A stretch of 64,000 nt of DNA. Origin: Xylocopa sonorina (lineage: Eukaryota; Arthropoda; Insecta; Hymenoptera; Apidae). Below the pieces are notes generated by a model that saw only the letters and a program-made list of their open reading frames with translations, made no database searches and was not told where the DNA came from. The stretch lies in the NCBI RefSeq assembly GCF_050948175.1, contig NW_027490251.1:186001-250000 (forward strand), written 5' to 3'. The first letter of the stretch is position 1, and each line of letters starts with the position of its first letter. A program made the translations under genes and the position numbers. Shown one piece after another: positions 15,291 to 31,000 of the stretch.

Positions 15291-18200
15291 ATGAAACATA
15301 GCAGTGAGATGCGATGTCGCGTTTTAAGAAGCATTAGAACTCTATTGCTACGATACGTAGACATCTGCAAACGCTGTTTCCTAGCATGGAAGTGTCGCAT
15401 CTACATTCTTTTGAAGTGAATACGAGGTATACATGACAATTCGCAATGAATATTATACCTTATCATGAAACATAGAAGAGAGATGCGATATCGCGTTTTA
15501 GGAAGCATTAGAACTCTATTGCTACGATACGTAGACATCTGCAAACGCTATTTCCTAGCATGTAAGTGTCGCGTTTACATTCTTTTGAAGTGAATACGAG
15601 GTATACATGACACTTCGCAATGAATATTATATCTTATCATGAAACATGGAAGTGAGATGCGATATCGCGTTCTAAGAAGCATTAGAACTCTATTGCTACG
15701 ATACGTAGACATCTGCAAACGCTATTTCCTAGCATGGAAGTGTCGCATCTACATTCTTTTGAAGTGAATACGAGGTATACATGACAATTCGCAATGAATA
15801 TTATACCTTATCATGAAACATAGAAGAGAGATGCGATATCGCGTTTTAGGAAGCATTAGAACTCTATTGCTACGATACGTAGACATCTGCAAACGCTATT
15901 TCCTAGCATGTAAGTGTCGCGTTTACATTCTTTTGAAGTGAATACGAGGTATACATGACACTTCGCAATGAATATTATATCTTATCATGAAACATGGAAG
16001 TGAGATGCGATATCGCGTTCTAAGAAGCATTAGAACTCTATTGCTACGATACGTAGACATCTGCAAACGCTATTTCCTAGCATGGAAGTGTCGCATCTAC
16101 ATTCTTTTGAAGTGAATACGAGGTATACATGACAATTCGCAATGAATATTATACCTTATCATGAAACATAGAAGAGAGATGCGATATCGCGTTTTAGGAA
16201 GCATTAGAACTCTATTGCTACGATACGTAGACATCTGCAAACGCTATTTCCTAGCATGGAAGTGTCGCATTTACATTCCACTGAAGTGAATACGAGGTAT
16301 ACATAACACTACACAATGAATATTATATCTTATTACGAAACATAGAAATGAGATACGACATCTCGTTTCAAGAAGCATTAGAACACTATTGCTACGATAC
16401 GTAGATATCTGCAAACGCTATTTCCTAGCACGGAAGTGTCGCATTTACATTCTTTTGAAGTGAATACGAGGTATACATGACACTCCATAATGAATATTAT
16501 ATCTTATCATGAAACATAGCAGTGAGATGCGATGTCGCGTTTTAAGAAGCATTAGAACTCTACTTCTACGATACGTAGACATCTGCAAACGCTGTTTCCT
16601 AGCATGGAAGTGTCGCATTTACATTCTTTTGAAGTGAATACGAGGTATACATGACACTTCGCAATGAATATTATATCTTATCATGAAACATAGAAGTGAG
16701 ATGCGATATCGCGTTCTAAGAAGCATTAGAACTCTATTGCTACGATACGTAGACATCTGCAAACGCTATTTCCTAGCATGGAAGTGTCGCATCTACATTC
16801 TTTTGAAGTGAATACGAGGTATACATGACAATTCGCAATGAATATTATACCTTATCATGAAACATAGGAGAGAGATGCGATATCGCGTTTTAGGAAGCAT
16901 TAGAACTCTATTGCTACGATACGTAGACATCTGCAAACGCTATTTCCTAGCATGTAAGTGTCGCATTTACATTCTTTTGAAGTGAATACGAGGTATACAT
17001 GACACTTCGCAATGAATATTATATCTTATCATGAAACATGGAAGTGAGATGCGATATCGCGTTCTAAGAAGCTTTAGATCTCTTTTGCTACGATACGTAG
17101 ACATCTGCAAACCCTATTTCCCAGCATGGAAGTGTCGCATTTACATTATTTTGAAGTGAATACGAGGTATACATGACACTCCATAATGAATATTATATCT
17201 TATCATGAAACATAGCAGTGAGATGCGATGTCGCGTTTTAAGAAGCATTAGAACTCTACTTCTACGATACGTAGACATCTGCAAACACTGTTTCCTAGCA
17301 TGGAAGTGTCGCATTTACATTCTTTTGAAGCGAATACGAGGTATACATGACACTTCGCAATGAATATTATATCTTATCATGAAACATAGAAGTGAGATGC
17401 GATATCGCGTTCTAAGAAGCATTAGAACTCTATTGCTACGATACGTAGACATCTGCAAACGCTATTTCCTAGCATGGAAGTGTCGCATCTACATTCTTTT
17501 GAAGTGAATACGAGGTATACATGACAATTCGCAATGAATATTATACCTTATCATGAAACATAGAAGAGAAATGCGATATCGCGTTTTAGGAAGCATTAGA
17601 ACTCTATTGCTACGATACGTAGACATCTGTAAACGCTACTTCCTATCAAGGAAGTATCCCATTTACATTCTTTTGAAGTGAATACGAGGTATACATGACA
17701 CTTCGCAATGAATATTATATCTTATCATGAAACATGGAAGTGAGATGCGATATCGCGTTCTAAGAAGCATTAGAACTCTATTGCTACGATACGTAGACAT
17801 CTGCAAACGCTATTTCCTAGCATGGAAGTGTCGCATCTACATTCTTTTGAAGTGAATACGAGGTATACATGACAATTCGCAATGAATATTATACCTTATC
17901 ATGAAACATAGAAGAGAGATGCGATATCGCGTTTTAGGAAGCATTAGAACTCTACTTCTACCATACGTAGACATCTGCAAACGCTGTTTCCTAGCATGTA
18001 AGTGTCGCATTTACATTCTTTTGAAGTGAATACGAGGTATACATGACACTTCGCAATGAATATTATATCTTATCATGAAACATGGAAGTGAGATGCGATA
18101 TCGCGTTCTAAGAAGCTTTAGATCTCTTTTGCTACGATACGTAGACATCTGCAAACCCTATTTCCCAGCATGGAAGTGTCGCATTTACATTATTTTGAAG

Positions 18201-18340
18201 TGAATACGAGGTATACATGACACTCCATAATGAATATTATATCTTATCATGAAACATAGCAGTGAGATGCGATGTCGCGTTTTAAGAAGCATTAGAACTC
18301 TACTTCTACGATACGTAGATATCTGCAAACGCTATTTCCT
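15291..18340 (+). repeat. Dimer-based higher-order repeat (348 bp) with longer reiterations
   Basis: Two monomer types alternate. One carries GAAGAGAG, GTTTTAGGAAGC and TTATACCTTATC; the other carries GTTCTAAGAAGC. The GAAGAGAGATGCG marker falls at about 15,475, 15,823 and 16,171, an exact 348-bp step. A CACTCCATAATG monomer interrupts the dimers at about 16,481, 17,177 and 18,221 (steps of four and six monomers), so dimers are embedded in larger, variable units. Confidence 0.82.
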
Positions 18341-21300
18341 AGCATGGAAGGGTCGCATTTACATTCTTTTGAAGTGAATACGAGATATACATGACACTTC
18401 GAAATGAATATTATATCTTATCATGAAACATAGGAATGAGGTGCTAAATCGCGTTTTGAGAAGCATTAGAACTCTATTGCTAATATACGTAGACATCTGC
18501 AAACTCTTTTCCTAGCATGGTCATGTGGCACTTACATTCCACTGAAGTGAATACGAGGTATACATAACATTACACAATGAGTATTATATCTTATAACGAA
18601 ACATAGAAATGAAATACGACATCTCGTTTTAAGAAGCATTAGTACTCTATTGCTGTGATACGTAGACATCTGCAAGCAATATTTCCTAGCAAGGAAGTGT
18701 CGCATTTACATTCTTCTGAAGTGAAATCCAGGTATACATGACACTACGCACTGAATATTATATCTTATCATGAAACATAGAAGTGGGATGCTTTATCGCG
18801 TTTTAAGAAGCATTAGAACTCTATTGCTACGATACGTAGACATCTGCAAACGCTATTTCCTAGAATGGAAGGGTCGCATTTACATTCTTTTGAAGTGAAT
18901 ACGAGGTATACATTACACTCCATAATGAATATTATATCTTATCATGAAACATAGCAGTGAGATGCGATATCGCGTTTTAAGAAGCATTAGAACTCTATTG
19001 CTACGATACGTAGACATCTGCAAACGCTATTTCCTAGCATGGAGGTGTCGCATTTACATTCTTTTGAAGTGAATACGAGATATACATGACACTTCGAAAT
19101 GGATATTATATCTTATCATGAAACATAGGAATGAGGTGCTAAATCGCGTTTTGAGAAGCATTAGAACTCTATTGCTAATATACGTAGATATCTGCAAACT
19201 CTATTTCCTAGCAAGGAAATTTCGCACTAACATTCCACTGAAGTGAATACGAGGTACACATAACATTACACAATGAGTATTATATCTTATTACGGCACAT
19301 AGAAATGAAATACGACACCTCGTTTTAAGAAGCATTATTAATCTATTGCTGTGATACGTAGACATCTGCAAACAATATTTCCCAGCAAGGAAGTGTCGCA
19401 TTTACATTCTTGTGAAGTGAAATCGAGGTATACATGACACTTCGCAATGAATATTATATCTTATCATGAAACATAGGAATGAGGTGCTATATCGCGTTTT
19501 GAGAAGCATTAGAACTCTATAGCTACGATACGTAGACATCTGCAAAGGCTATTTCCTAGCATGGAAGGGTCGCATTTACATTCTTTTGAAGTGTGTACGA
19601 GGTATACATAACACTCCATAATGAATATTATATCTTATCATGAAACATAGCAGTGATATGCGATATCGCGTTTTAAGAAGCATTAGAACTCTATTGCTAC
19701 GATACGTAGACATCTGCAAACGCTATTTCCTAGCATGGAAGTGTCGCATTTACATTCTTTTGAAGTGAATACGAGATATACATGACACCTCGCAATGAAT
19801 ATTATATCTTATCATGAAACATAGGAATGAGGTGCTATATCGCGTTTTGACAAGCATTAGAACTCTATTGCTATTATACGTAGACATCTGCAAACTCTAT
19901 TTCCTATCATGGACATGTGACACTTACATTCCACTGAAGTGAATACGAGGTATACATAACATTACACAATGAGTATTATACCTTATTACGGCACATAGAA
20001 ATGAAATACGACACCTCGTTTTAAGAAGCATTATTAATCTATTGCTTTGATACGTAGACATCTGCAAACAATATTTCCCAGCAAGGAAGTGTCGCATTTA
20101 CATTCTTGTGAAGTGAAATCGAGGTATACATGACACTTCGCAATGAATATTATATCTTATCATGAAACATAGGAATGAGGTGCTATATCGCGTTTTGAGA
20201 AGCATTAGAACTCTATAGCTACGATACGTAGACATCTGCAAAGGCTATTTCCTAGCATGGAAGGGTCGCATTTACATTCTTTTGAAGTGTGTACGAGGTA
20301 TACATAACACTCCATAATGAATATTATATCTTATCATGAAACATAGCAGTGAGATGCGATATCGCGTTTTAAGAAGCATTAGAACTCTATTGCTACGATA
20401 CGTAGACATCTGCAAAAGCTATTTCCTAGCATTGAAGTGTCGCATTTACATTCATTTGAAGTGAATACGAGGTATACATGACACTTCGCAATGAATATTA
20501 TACCTTATCATGAAACATAGAAGAGAGATGCGATATCGCGTTTTAGGAAGCATTAGAACTCTATTGCTGCGATACGTAGACATCCGCAAACGCTATTTCC
20601 TAGCATGGAAGTGTCGCATTTACATTCTTTTGAAGTGAATACGAGGTATAGATGACACTTCGCAATGAATATTATATCTTATCATGAAACATATATGTCA
20701 GATGCGATATCGCGTTCTAAGAAGCATTAGAACTCTATTGCTACGATACTTAGACATCTGCAAACGCTATTTCCTAGCATGGAAGGTTCGCATTTACATT
20801 CTTTTGATGTGAGTACGAGGTATACATGACACTTCGCAATGAATATTATAGCTTATCATGAAACATAGGAATGAGGTGCTATATCGCGTTTTGAGAAGCA
20901 TTAGAACTCTATTGCTATTATACGTAGACATCTGCAAACTCTATTTCCTAGCATGGACATATGGCACTTACATTCCACTGAAGTGAATACGAGGTATACA
21001 AAGCATTACACAATGAGTATTATATCTTATTACGAAAGATAGAAATGAAATACGACACCTCGTTTTAAGAAGCATTATTACTCTATTGCTGTGATACGTA
21101 GACATCTGCAAACAATATTTCCTAGCAAGGAAGTGTCGCATTTACATTCTTGTGAAGTGAAATCGAGGTATACATGACGCTTCGCAATGAATATTATATC
21201 TTATCATGAAACATAGGAATGAGGTGCTATATCGCGTTTTGAGAAGCATTAGAACTCTATAGCTACGATACGTAGACATCTGCAAAGGCTATTTCCTAGC

Positions 21301-21480
21301 ATGGAAGGGTCGCATTTACATTCTTTTGAAGTATGTACGAGGTATACATATCACTCCATAATGAATATTATATCTTATCATGAAACATAGCAGTGAGATG
21401 CGATATAGCGTTTTAAGAAGCATTAGAACTCTATTGCCACGATACGTAGACATCTGCAAACGCTACTTCCTAGCATGGAA
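18341..21480 (+). repeat. Diverged and rearranged relative of the 16-monomer unit
   Basis: Monomers with CTTCGAAATG, GCTAAATCGCG, GCTAATATACG and the nearly identical stretch at 19,201-19,401 match 9,110-9,310 and 11,894-12,094. The offset is one base short of 42 monomers, explained by a single-base loss in AAACTCTTTTCC near 18,505. Order and number of monomers differ from zone C, and private changes show it is older than the C duplication. Confidence 0.78.
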
Positions 21481-24400
21481 GTGTCGCATTTACATTCTTT
21501 TGAAGTGAATACGAGATACACATGACACTTCGCAATGAATATTATATCTTATCATGAAACATAGGAATGAGGTGCTATAACGCGTTTTGAGAAGCATTAG
21601 AACCCTATTGCTAATATACGTAGACATCTGCAAACAATATTTCCTAACATGTATGTGTCGCATTTACATTCTTTTGATGTGAATACGTGGTATACATGAC
21701 ACTTCTATGACACTTCATATCTTATCATGAAACATAGAAATGCGATGCGACATCTCGAATTAAGATGTATTAGAACTCTATTATTTCCATACGTAGTCGT
21801 CTGGAAACGCTATTTCCTAGCAAGGAAGTGTCGCGCTTACATCCTTTTGAAGCGAATACGAGGTATACATGACACTTCGCAATGAATATTATATCTGATC
21901 ATGCAACATGGAAATGAGATGCGACATCTCGTTTTAGGAAGCATTGGAACTCTATTGCTGCGATACGTAGACATCTGCAAACGCTACTTCTTAGCATGGA
22001 AGTGTCGCATTTACATTCTTTTGAAGTGAATACGAGGTATACATGACACTTCGCAATGAATATTATATCTTATCATGAAACATAGAAGTGAGATGCGATA
22101 TCGCGTTCTAAGAAGCAGTAGAACTCTATTGCTACGATACGTAGACATCTGCAAACGCTATTTCCTAGCATGAAGGTGTCGCATTTACATTCTTTTGAAG
22201 TGAATACGAGGTATACATGGCAGTTCGCAATGAATATTATATCTTATCATGAAACATAGAAGTGAGATGCGATATCGCGTTTTAGGAAGCATTAGAACTC
22301 TATTGCTACGATATGTAGACATCTGCAAACGCTACTTCCTAGCATGGAAGTGTCGCATTTACATTCTTTTGAAGTGAATACGAGATACACATGACACTTC
22401 GCAATGAATATTATATCTTATCATGAAACATAGGAATGAGGTGCTATAACGCGTTTTGAGAAGCATTAGAACTTTATTGCTAATATACGTAGACACCTGC
22501 AAACAATATTTCCTAGCATGTATGTGTCGCATTTACATTCTTTTGATGTGAATACGTGGTATACATGACACTTCGCAATGAATATTATATCTTATCATGA
22601 ACATAGAAATGCGATGCGACATCTCGAATTAAGATGTATTAGAACTCTATTATTTCCATACGTAGTCGTCTGGAAACGCTATTTCCTAGCAAGGAAGTGT
22701 CGCGCTTACATCCTTTTGAAGTGAATACGAAGTATACATAACACTTCGCACTGAATATTATATCTCATCATGAAACATAGAAATGAGATGCGGCATCTCG
22801 TTTTAAGAAGCATTAGAACACTATTGTTACGACACGTAGACATCTGCAAACGCTATTTCCTAGCATGGAAGCGTCGCATTTACATTCTTGTCATGTGAAT
22901 ACGAAGTATACATGACACTTCGCAATGAATATTATATCTTATCATGAAACATAGATGTGAGATGCGATATCGCGTTCTAAGAAGCATTAGGACTCTATTG
23001 CTGCGATACGTAGACATCTGCAAACGCTATTTCCTATCATGTAAGTGTCGCATTTACATTCTTTTGAAGTGAATACGAGGTATACATGACACTCCATAAT
23101 GAATATTATATCTTATCATGAAACATAGCAGTGAGATGCGATGTCGCGTTTTAAGAAGCATTAGAACTCTACTTCTACGATACGTAGACATCTGCAAACG
23201 CTGTTTCCTAGCATGGAAGTGTCGCATTTACATTCTTTTGAAGTGAATATGAGGTATACATGACACTTCGCAATGAATATTATATCTTATCATGAAACAT
23301 AGAAGTGAGATGCGATATCGCGTTCTAAGAAGCATTAGAACTCTATTGCTACGATACGTAGACATCTGCAAACGCTATTTCCTAGCATGGAAGTGTCGCA
23401 TCTACATTCTTTTGAAGTGAATACGAGGTATACATGACAATTCGCAATGAATATTATACCTTATCATGAAACATAGAAGAGAGATGCGATATCGCGTTTT
23501 AGGAAGCATTAGAACTCTATTGCTACGATACGTAGACATCTGCAAACGCTATTTCCTAGCATGTAAGTGTCGCGTTTACATTCTTTTGAAGTGAATACGA
23601 GGTATACATGACACTTCGCAATGAATATTATATCTTATCATGAAACATGGAAGTGAGATGCGATATCGCGTTCTAAGAAGCATTAGAACTCTATTGCTAC
23701 GATACGTAGACATCTGCAAACGCTATTTCCTAGCATGGAAATGTCGCATCTACATTCTTTTGAAGTGAATACGAGGTATACATGACAATTCGCAATGAAT
23801 ATTATACCTTATCATGAAACATAGAAGAGAGATGCGATATCGCGTTTTAGGAAGCATTAGAACTCTATTGCTACGATACGTAGACATCTGCAAACGCTAT
23901 TTCCTAGCATGTAGGTGTCGCATTTACATTCTTTTGAAGCGAATACGAGGTATACATGACACTTCGCAATGAATATTATATCTTATCATGAAACATGGAA
24001 GTGAGATGCGATATCGCGTTCTAAGAAGCTTTAGATCTCTTTTGCTACGATACGTAGACATCTGCAAACCCTATTTCCCAGCATGGAAGTGTCGCATTTA
24101 CATTCTTTTGAAGTGAATGCGAGGTATACATGACACTCCATAATGAATATTATATCTTATCATGAAACATAGCAGTGAGATGCGATTTCGCGTTTTAAGA
24201 AGCATTAGAACTCTACTTCTACGATACGTAGACATCTGCAAACGCTGTTTCCTAGCATGGAAGTGTCGCATTTACATTCTTTTGAAGTGAATACGAGGTA
24301 TACATGACACTTCGCAATGAATATTATATCTTATCATGAAACATAGAAGTGAGATGCGATATCGCGTTCTAAGAAGCATTAGAACTCTATTGCTACGATA

Positions 24401-27400
24401 CGTAGACATCTGCAAACGCTATTTCCTAGCATGGAAGTGTCGCATCTACATTCTTTTGAAGTGAATACGAGGTATACATGACAATTCGCAATGAATATTA
24501 TACCTTATCATGAAACATAGAAGAGAGATGCGATATCGCGTTTTAGGAAGCATTAGAACTCTATTGCTACGATACGTAGACATCTGCAAACGCTATTTCC
24601 TAGCATGTAAGTGTCGCATTTACATTCTTTTGAAGTGAATACGAGGTATACATGACACTTCGCAATGAATATTATATCTTATCATGAAACATGGAAGTGA
24701 GATGCGATATCGCGTTCTAAGAAGCTTTAGATCTCTTTTGCTACGATACGTAGACATCTGCAAACCCTATTTCCCAGCATGGAAGTGTCGCATTTACATT
24801 CTTTTGAAGTGAATACGAGGTATACATGACAATTCGTAATGAATATTATACCTTATCATGAAACATAGAAGAGAGATGCGATATCGCGTTTTAGGAAGCA
24901 TTAGAACTCTATTGCTACGATACGTAGGCATCTGCAAACGCTATTTCCTAGCATGTAAGTGTCGCATTTACATTCTTTTGAAGTGAATACGAGGTATACA
25001 TGACACTTCGCAATGAATATTATATTTTATCATGAAACATGGAAGTGAGATGCGATATCGCGTTCTAAGAAGCTTTAGATCTCTTTTGCTACGATACGTA
25101 GACATCTGCAAACCCTATTTCCCAGCATGGAAGTGTCGCATTTACATTATTTTGAAGTGAGTACGAGGTATACATGACACTCCATAATGAATATTATATC
25201 TTATCATGAAACATAGCAGTGAGATGCGATGTCGCGTTTTAAGAAGCATTAGAACTCTACTTCTACGATACGTAGACATCTGCAAACGCTGTTTCCTAGC
25301 ATGGAAGTGTCGCATTTACATTCTTTTGAAGCGAATACGAGGTATACATGACACTTCGCAATGAATATTATATCTTATCATGAAACATAGAAGTGAGATG
25401 CGATATCGCGTTCTAAGAAGCATTAGAACTCTATTGCTACGATACGTAGACATCTGCAAACGCTATTTCCTAGCATGGAAGTGTCGCATCTACATTCTTT
25501 TGAAGTGAATACGAGGTATACATGACACTTCGCAATGAATATTATATCTTATCATGAAACATGGAAGTGAGATGCGATATCGCGTTCTAAGAAGCATTAG
25601 AACTCTATTGCTACGATACGTAGACATCTGCAAACGCTATTTCCTAGCATGGAAGTGTCGCATCTACATTCTTGTCATGTGAGTACGAAGTATACATGAC
25701 ACTTCGCAATGAATATTATATCTTATCATGAAACATAGATGTGAGATGCGATATCGCGTTCTAAGAAGCATTAGGACTCTATTGCTGCGATACGTAGACA
25801 TCTGCAAACGCTACTTCTTAGCATGGAAGTGTCGCATTTACATTCTTTTGAAGTGAATACGAGGTATACATGACACTTCGCAATGAATATTATATCCTAT
25901 CATGAAACATAGAAGTGAGATGCGATATCGCGTTCTAAGAAGCAGTAGAACTCTATTGCTACGATACGTAGACATCTGCAAACGCTATTTCCTAGCATGA
26001 AGGTGTCGCATATACATTCTTTTGAAGTGAATACGAGGTATACATGGCAGTTCGCAATGAATATTATATCTTATCATGAAACATAGAAGTGAGATGCGAT
26101 ATCGCGTTTTAGGAAGCATTAGAACTCTATTGCTACGATATGTAGACATCTGCAAACGCTACTTCCTAGCATGGAAGTGTCGCATTTACATTCTTTTGAA
26201 GTGAATACGAGATACACATGACACTTCGCAATGAATATTATATCTTATCATGAAACATAGGAATGAGGTGCTATAACGCGTTTTGAGAAGCATTAGAACT
26301 TTATTGCTAATATACGTAGACATCTGCAAACAATATTTCCTAGCATGTATGTGTCGCATTTACATTCTTTTGATGTGAGTACGTGGTATACATGACACTT
26401 TGCAATGAATATTATATCTTATCATGAAACATAGAAATGCGATGCGACATCTCGAATTAAGATGTATTAGAACTCTATTATTTCCATACGTAGTCGTCTG
26501 GAAACGCTATTTCCTAGCAAGGAAGTGTCGCGCCTACATCCTTTTGAAGTGAGTACGAAGTATACATAACACTTCGCACTGAATATTATATCTTATCATG
26601 AAACATAGAAATGAGATGCGGCATCTCGTTTTGAGAAGCATTAGAACACTATTGTTACGACACGTAGACATCTGCAAACGCTATTTCCTGGCATGGAAGC
26701 GCCGCATTTACATTCTTGTCATATAAATACGAAGTATACATGACACTTCGCAATGAATATTATATCTTATCATGAAACATAGAAGTGAGATGCGATATCG
26801 CGTTTTAAGAAGCATTAGAACTCTACTTCTACGATACGTAGACATCTGCAAACGCTGTTTCCTAGCATGGAAGTGTCGCATTTACATTCTTTTGAAGTGA
26901 ATACGAGGTATACATGACACTTCGCAATGAATATTATATCTTATCATGAAACATAGAAGTGAGATGCGTTATCGCGTTCTAAGAAGCATTAGAACTCTAT
27001 TGCTACGATACGTAGACATCTGCAAACGCTATTTCCTAGCATGGAAGTGTCGCATATACATTCTTTTGAAGTGAATACGAGGTATACATGACAATTCGCA
27101 ATGTATATTATACCTTATCATGAAACATAGAAGAGAGATGCGATATCGCGTTTTAGGAAGCATTAGAACTCTATTTCTACGATACGTAGACATCTGCAGA
27201 CGCTATTTCCTAGCATGTAAGTGTCGCATTTACATTCTTTTGAAGCGAATACGAGGTATACATGACACTTCGCAATGAATATTATATCTTATCATGATAC
27301 ATGGAAGTGAGATGCGATATCGCGTTCTAAGAAGCTTTAGAACTCTCTTGCTACGATACGTAGACATCTGCAAACCCTATTTCCTAGCATGGAAGTGTCG

Positions 27401-28000
27401 CATTTACATTCTTTTGAAGTGAATACGAGGTATACATGACACTTCGCAATGAATATTATATCTTATCATGAAACATGGAAGTGAGATGCGATATCGCGTT
27501 CTAAGAAGCTTTAGAACTCTCTTGCTACGATACGTAGACATCTGCAAACCCTATTTCCTAGCATGGAAGTGTCGCATTTACATTCTTTTGAAGTGAATAC
27601 GAGGTATACATGACACTTCGCAATGAATATTATATCTGATCATGCAACATAGAAATGAGATGCGACATCTCGTTTTAGGAAGCATTGGAACTCTATTGCT
27701 GGGATACGTAGACATCTGCAAATGCTACTTCTTAGCATGGAAGTGTCGCATTTACATTCTTTTGAAGTGAATACGAGGTATACATGACACTTCGCAATGA
27801 ATATTATATCTTATCATGAAACATAGAAGTGAGATGCGATATCGCGTTCTAAGAAGCAGTAGAACACTATTGCTACGATACGTAGACATCTGCAAACGCT
27901 ATTTCCTAGCATGAAGGTGTCGCATTTACATTCTTTTGAAGTGAATACGAGGTATACATGGCAGTTCGCAATGAATATTATATCTTACCATGAAACATAG
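21481..28000 (+). repeat. Mosaic of satellite cassettes
   Basis: This stretch re-uses the CGTAGTCGTCTGG cassette (near 21,790, 22,660 and 26,490) and the 348-bp dimers (GAAGAGAG monomers near 23,485, 23,833, 24,520 and 24,870). Monomers with AAACCCTATTTCCCAGCATGG recur through 24.0-25.1 kb. A small scar at about 21,703-21,723, reading ACACTTCTATGACACTTC, replaces part of one monomer. Nothing other than satellite was seen. Confidence 0.8.
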
Positions 28001-31000
28001 ATGTGAGATGCGATATCGCGTTTTAAGAAGTATTAGAACCATATTGCTAGGATACGTAGATTTCTGCAAACAATATTTCCTAGCAAGGAAGTGTCGCATT
28101 TACATTCATTTGAAGTGAATACGAGGTATACATAATACTCTACATTGAATATTATATCTTACCAAGAAACATAGAAATGAAATGCGACATCTCGTTTTAT
28201 AAAGCATTAGAATTCTATTGCTGCGATACGTAGACATCTGCAAACGCTATTTCCTAGCATGTAAGTGTCGCATTTACATTCTTTTGAAGTGAATACGAGG
28301 TATACATGACACATCGCAATGATCATTATATCTTATCATGAAACGTAGGTGTGAGATGCGATATCGGGTTTTAAGAAGCATTAGATCTCTCTTGCTACGA
28401 TACGTAGACATCTGCAAACGCTATTTCCTAGCATGTATGTGTCGCATTTACATTCTTTTGATGTGAATACGTGGTATACATGACACTTCGCAATGAATAT
28501 TATATCTTATCACGAAACATAGGAGTGAAATGCAACATCTCGTTTTAAGAAGCATTAGAACCCTATTGCTACGATGCGTAGACATCTGCAAACGTTATTT
28601 CGTAGCAAGAAAGTGTCGCATTTACATTCTTTTGAAGTTAATACGAGGTAGACATGACACTTCGCAATGAATATATTATGTCTTATCATGAAACTTAGAA
28701 GTGAGATGCGATATCGCGTTTTAAGTAGCATTAGAACTCTATTGCTGCGATGCATAGACATATGGAAACGCTATTTCCTAGCATGGAAGTGTCGCATTTA
28801 CATTCTTTTGAAGTGAATACGAGATATACATGACACTTCGCAATGGATACTATATCTTATCATGAAATATAGAAGTGAAATGCGATATCGCGTTTTAGGA
28901 AGCATTAGAAATCTATTGCTACGATGCGTAGACATCTGCAAATGTTATTTCCTAGCATGGAAGTGTCGCACTTACATTCTTTTGAAGTGAATACGAGATA
29001 TACGTGACACTTCGCAATGAATATTATATCTTATCATGAAACATTGGAGTGAGATGCGATATCGCGTTTTAAGAAACATTAGAAATCTATTGCTACGATG
29101 CGTAGACATCTGCAAACGCTATTTCCTAGCATGGAAGTGTCGCATTTACATTCTTTTGATGTGAATACGTGGTATACATGACACTTCGCAATGAATATTA
29201 TATCTTATCATGGAACATAGAAATGCGATGCGACATCTCGTTTTAAGATGTATTGGAACTCTATTATTTCCATACGTAGTCGTCTGGAAACGCTATTTCC
29301 TAGCAAGGAAGTGCCGCACTTACATCCTTTTGAAGTGAATACGAAGTTTACATAACACTTCGCACTGAATATTATATCTGATCATGAAACATAGAAATGA
29401 GATGCGGCATCTCGTTTTAAGAAGCATTAGAACACTATTGTTACGACACGTAGACATCTGCAAACGCTATTTCCTAGCATGGAAGAGTCGCATTTACATT
29501 CTTGTCATGTGAATACGAAGTATACATGACACTTCGCAATGAATACTACATCTTATCATGAAACATAGATGTCAGATGCGATATCGCGTTCTAAGAAGCA
29601 TTAGAACTCTATTGCTACGATACGTAGACATCTGCACACGCTATTATCTAGCATGGAACTGCCGCATTTACATTCTTTTGAAGTTAATAGGAGGTATACA
29701 TAACACTTCGCAATGAATATTATATCTTATCTCTAAACATAGATGTGAGATGCGATATCGCAATATAAGAAGCAATAGAACTCTATTGCTACGATGCGTA
29801 GACATCTGAAAAGGCTATTTCCTAGCATGGAAGTGTCGCATTTACATTCTTTTGAAGTGAATACGATGTATACATAACACTCTACAATGAATATTATATC
29901 TTATCACGAAACATAGGAGTGAAATGCGACATCTCGTTTTAAGAAGCATTAGATCTCTGTTGCTACGATACGTAGACATCTGCAAACAATATTTCCTAGC
30001 AAGGAAGTGTCGCCTTTACATTCTTTTGAAGTGAATGCGAGGTATACATAACACTCCACAATGAATATTATATCTTATCATGAAACATAGAAGTGAGATG
30101 CGATATCGCGTTTTAAGAAGCATTAGAACTCTATTGCTGCGATACGTAGACATATGGAAACCCTATTCCCTAGCATGGAAGTGTCGCATTTACATTCTTT
30201 TGAAGTGAATACGAGATATACATGACACTTCGCAATGGATACTATATCTTATCATGAAATATAGAAGTGAGATGCGATATCGCGTTTTAGGAAGCATTAG
30301 AAATCAACTGCTACGATGCTTAGACATCTGCAAATGTTATTTCCTAGCAAAGTAGTGTCGCATTTACATTCTTTTGAAGTGAATGCGAGGTATACATAAC
30401 ACTCCACAATGAATATTGTATCTTATCACGAAACATAGAAATGAAATGCGACATCTCGTTTTAAGTAGCATTCAAGCTCTACTGCTACGATACGAAGACA
30501 TCTGCAAACGCTATTTCCTAGCATGGAAGTGTCGCACTTACATTCTTTTGAAGTGAATACGAGATATACATGACACTTCGCAATGAATATTATATCTTAT
30601 CATGAAACATTGGAGTGAGATGTGATATCGCGTTTTAAGAAGCATTAGAACTCTATTGCTACTATACCTAGACATCTGCAAACGCTACTTCCTAGCATGG
30701 AAGTGTCGCATTTAGATTCTTTTGAAGTGAATACGAGATATACATGACACTTCGCAATGAATATTATATCTTATAATGAAACATAAAAGTGAGATGCGAT
30801 ATCGCGTTTTAGGAAGCATTAGAACTCTATTGCTACGATACGTAGACATCTGCAAACGCTATTTCCTAGCATGGAAGTGTCGCATTTACATTCTTTTGTA
30901 GTGAATACGAAGTATACATGACACTTCGCAATGAATATTATATCTTATCATGAAACATAGAAGTGAGATGCGATATCGCGTTTTAGGAAGCATTAGAACT

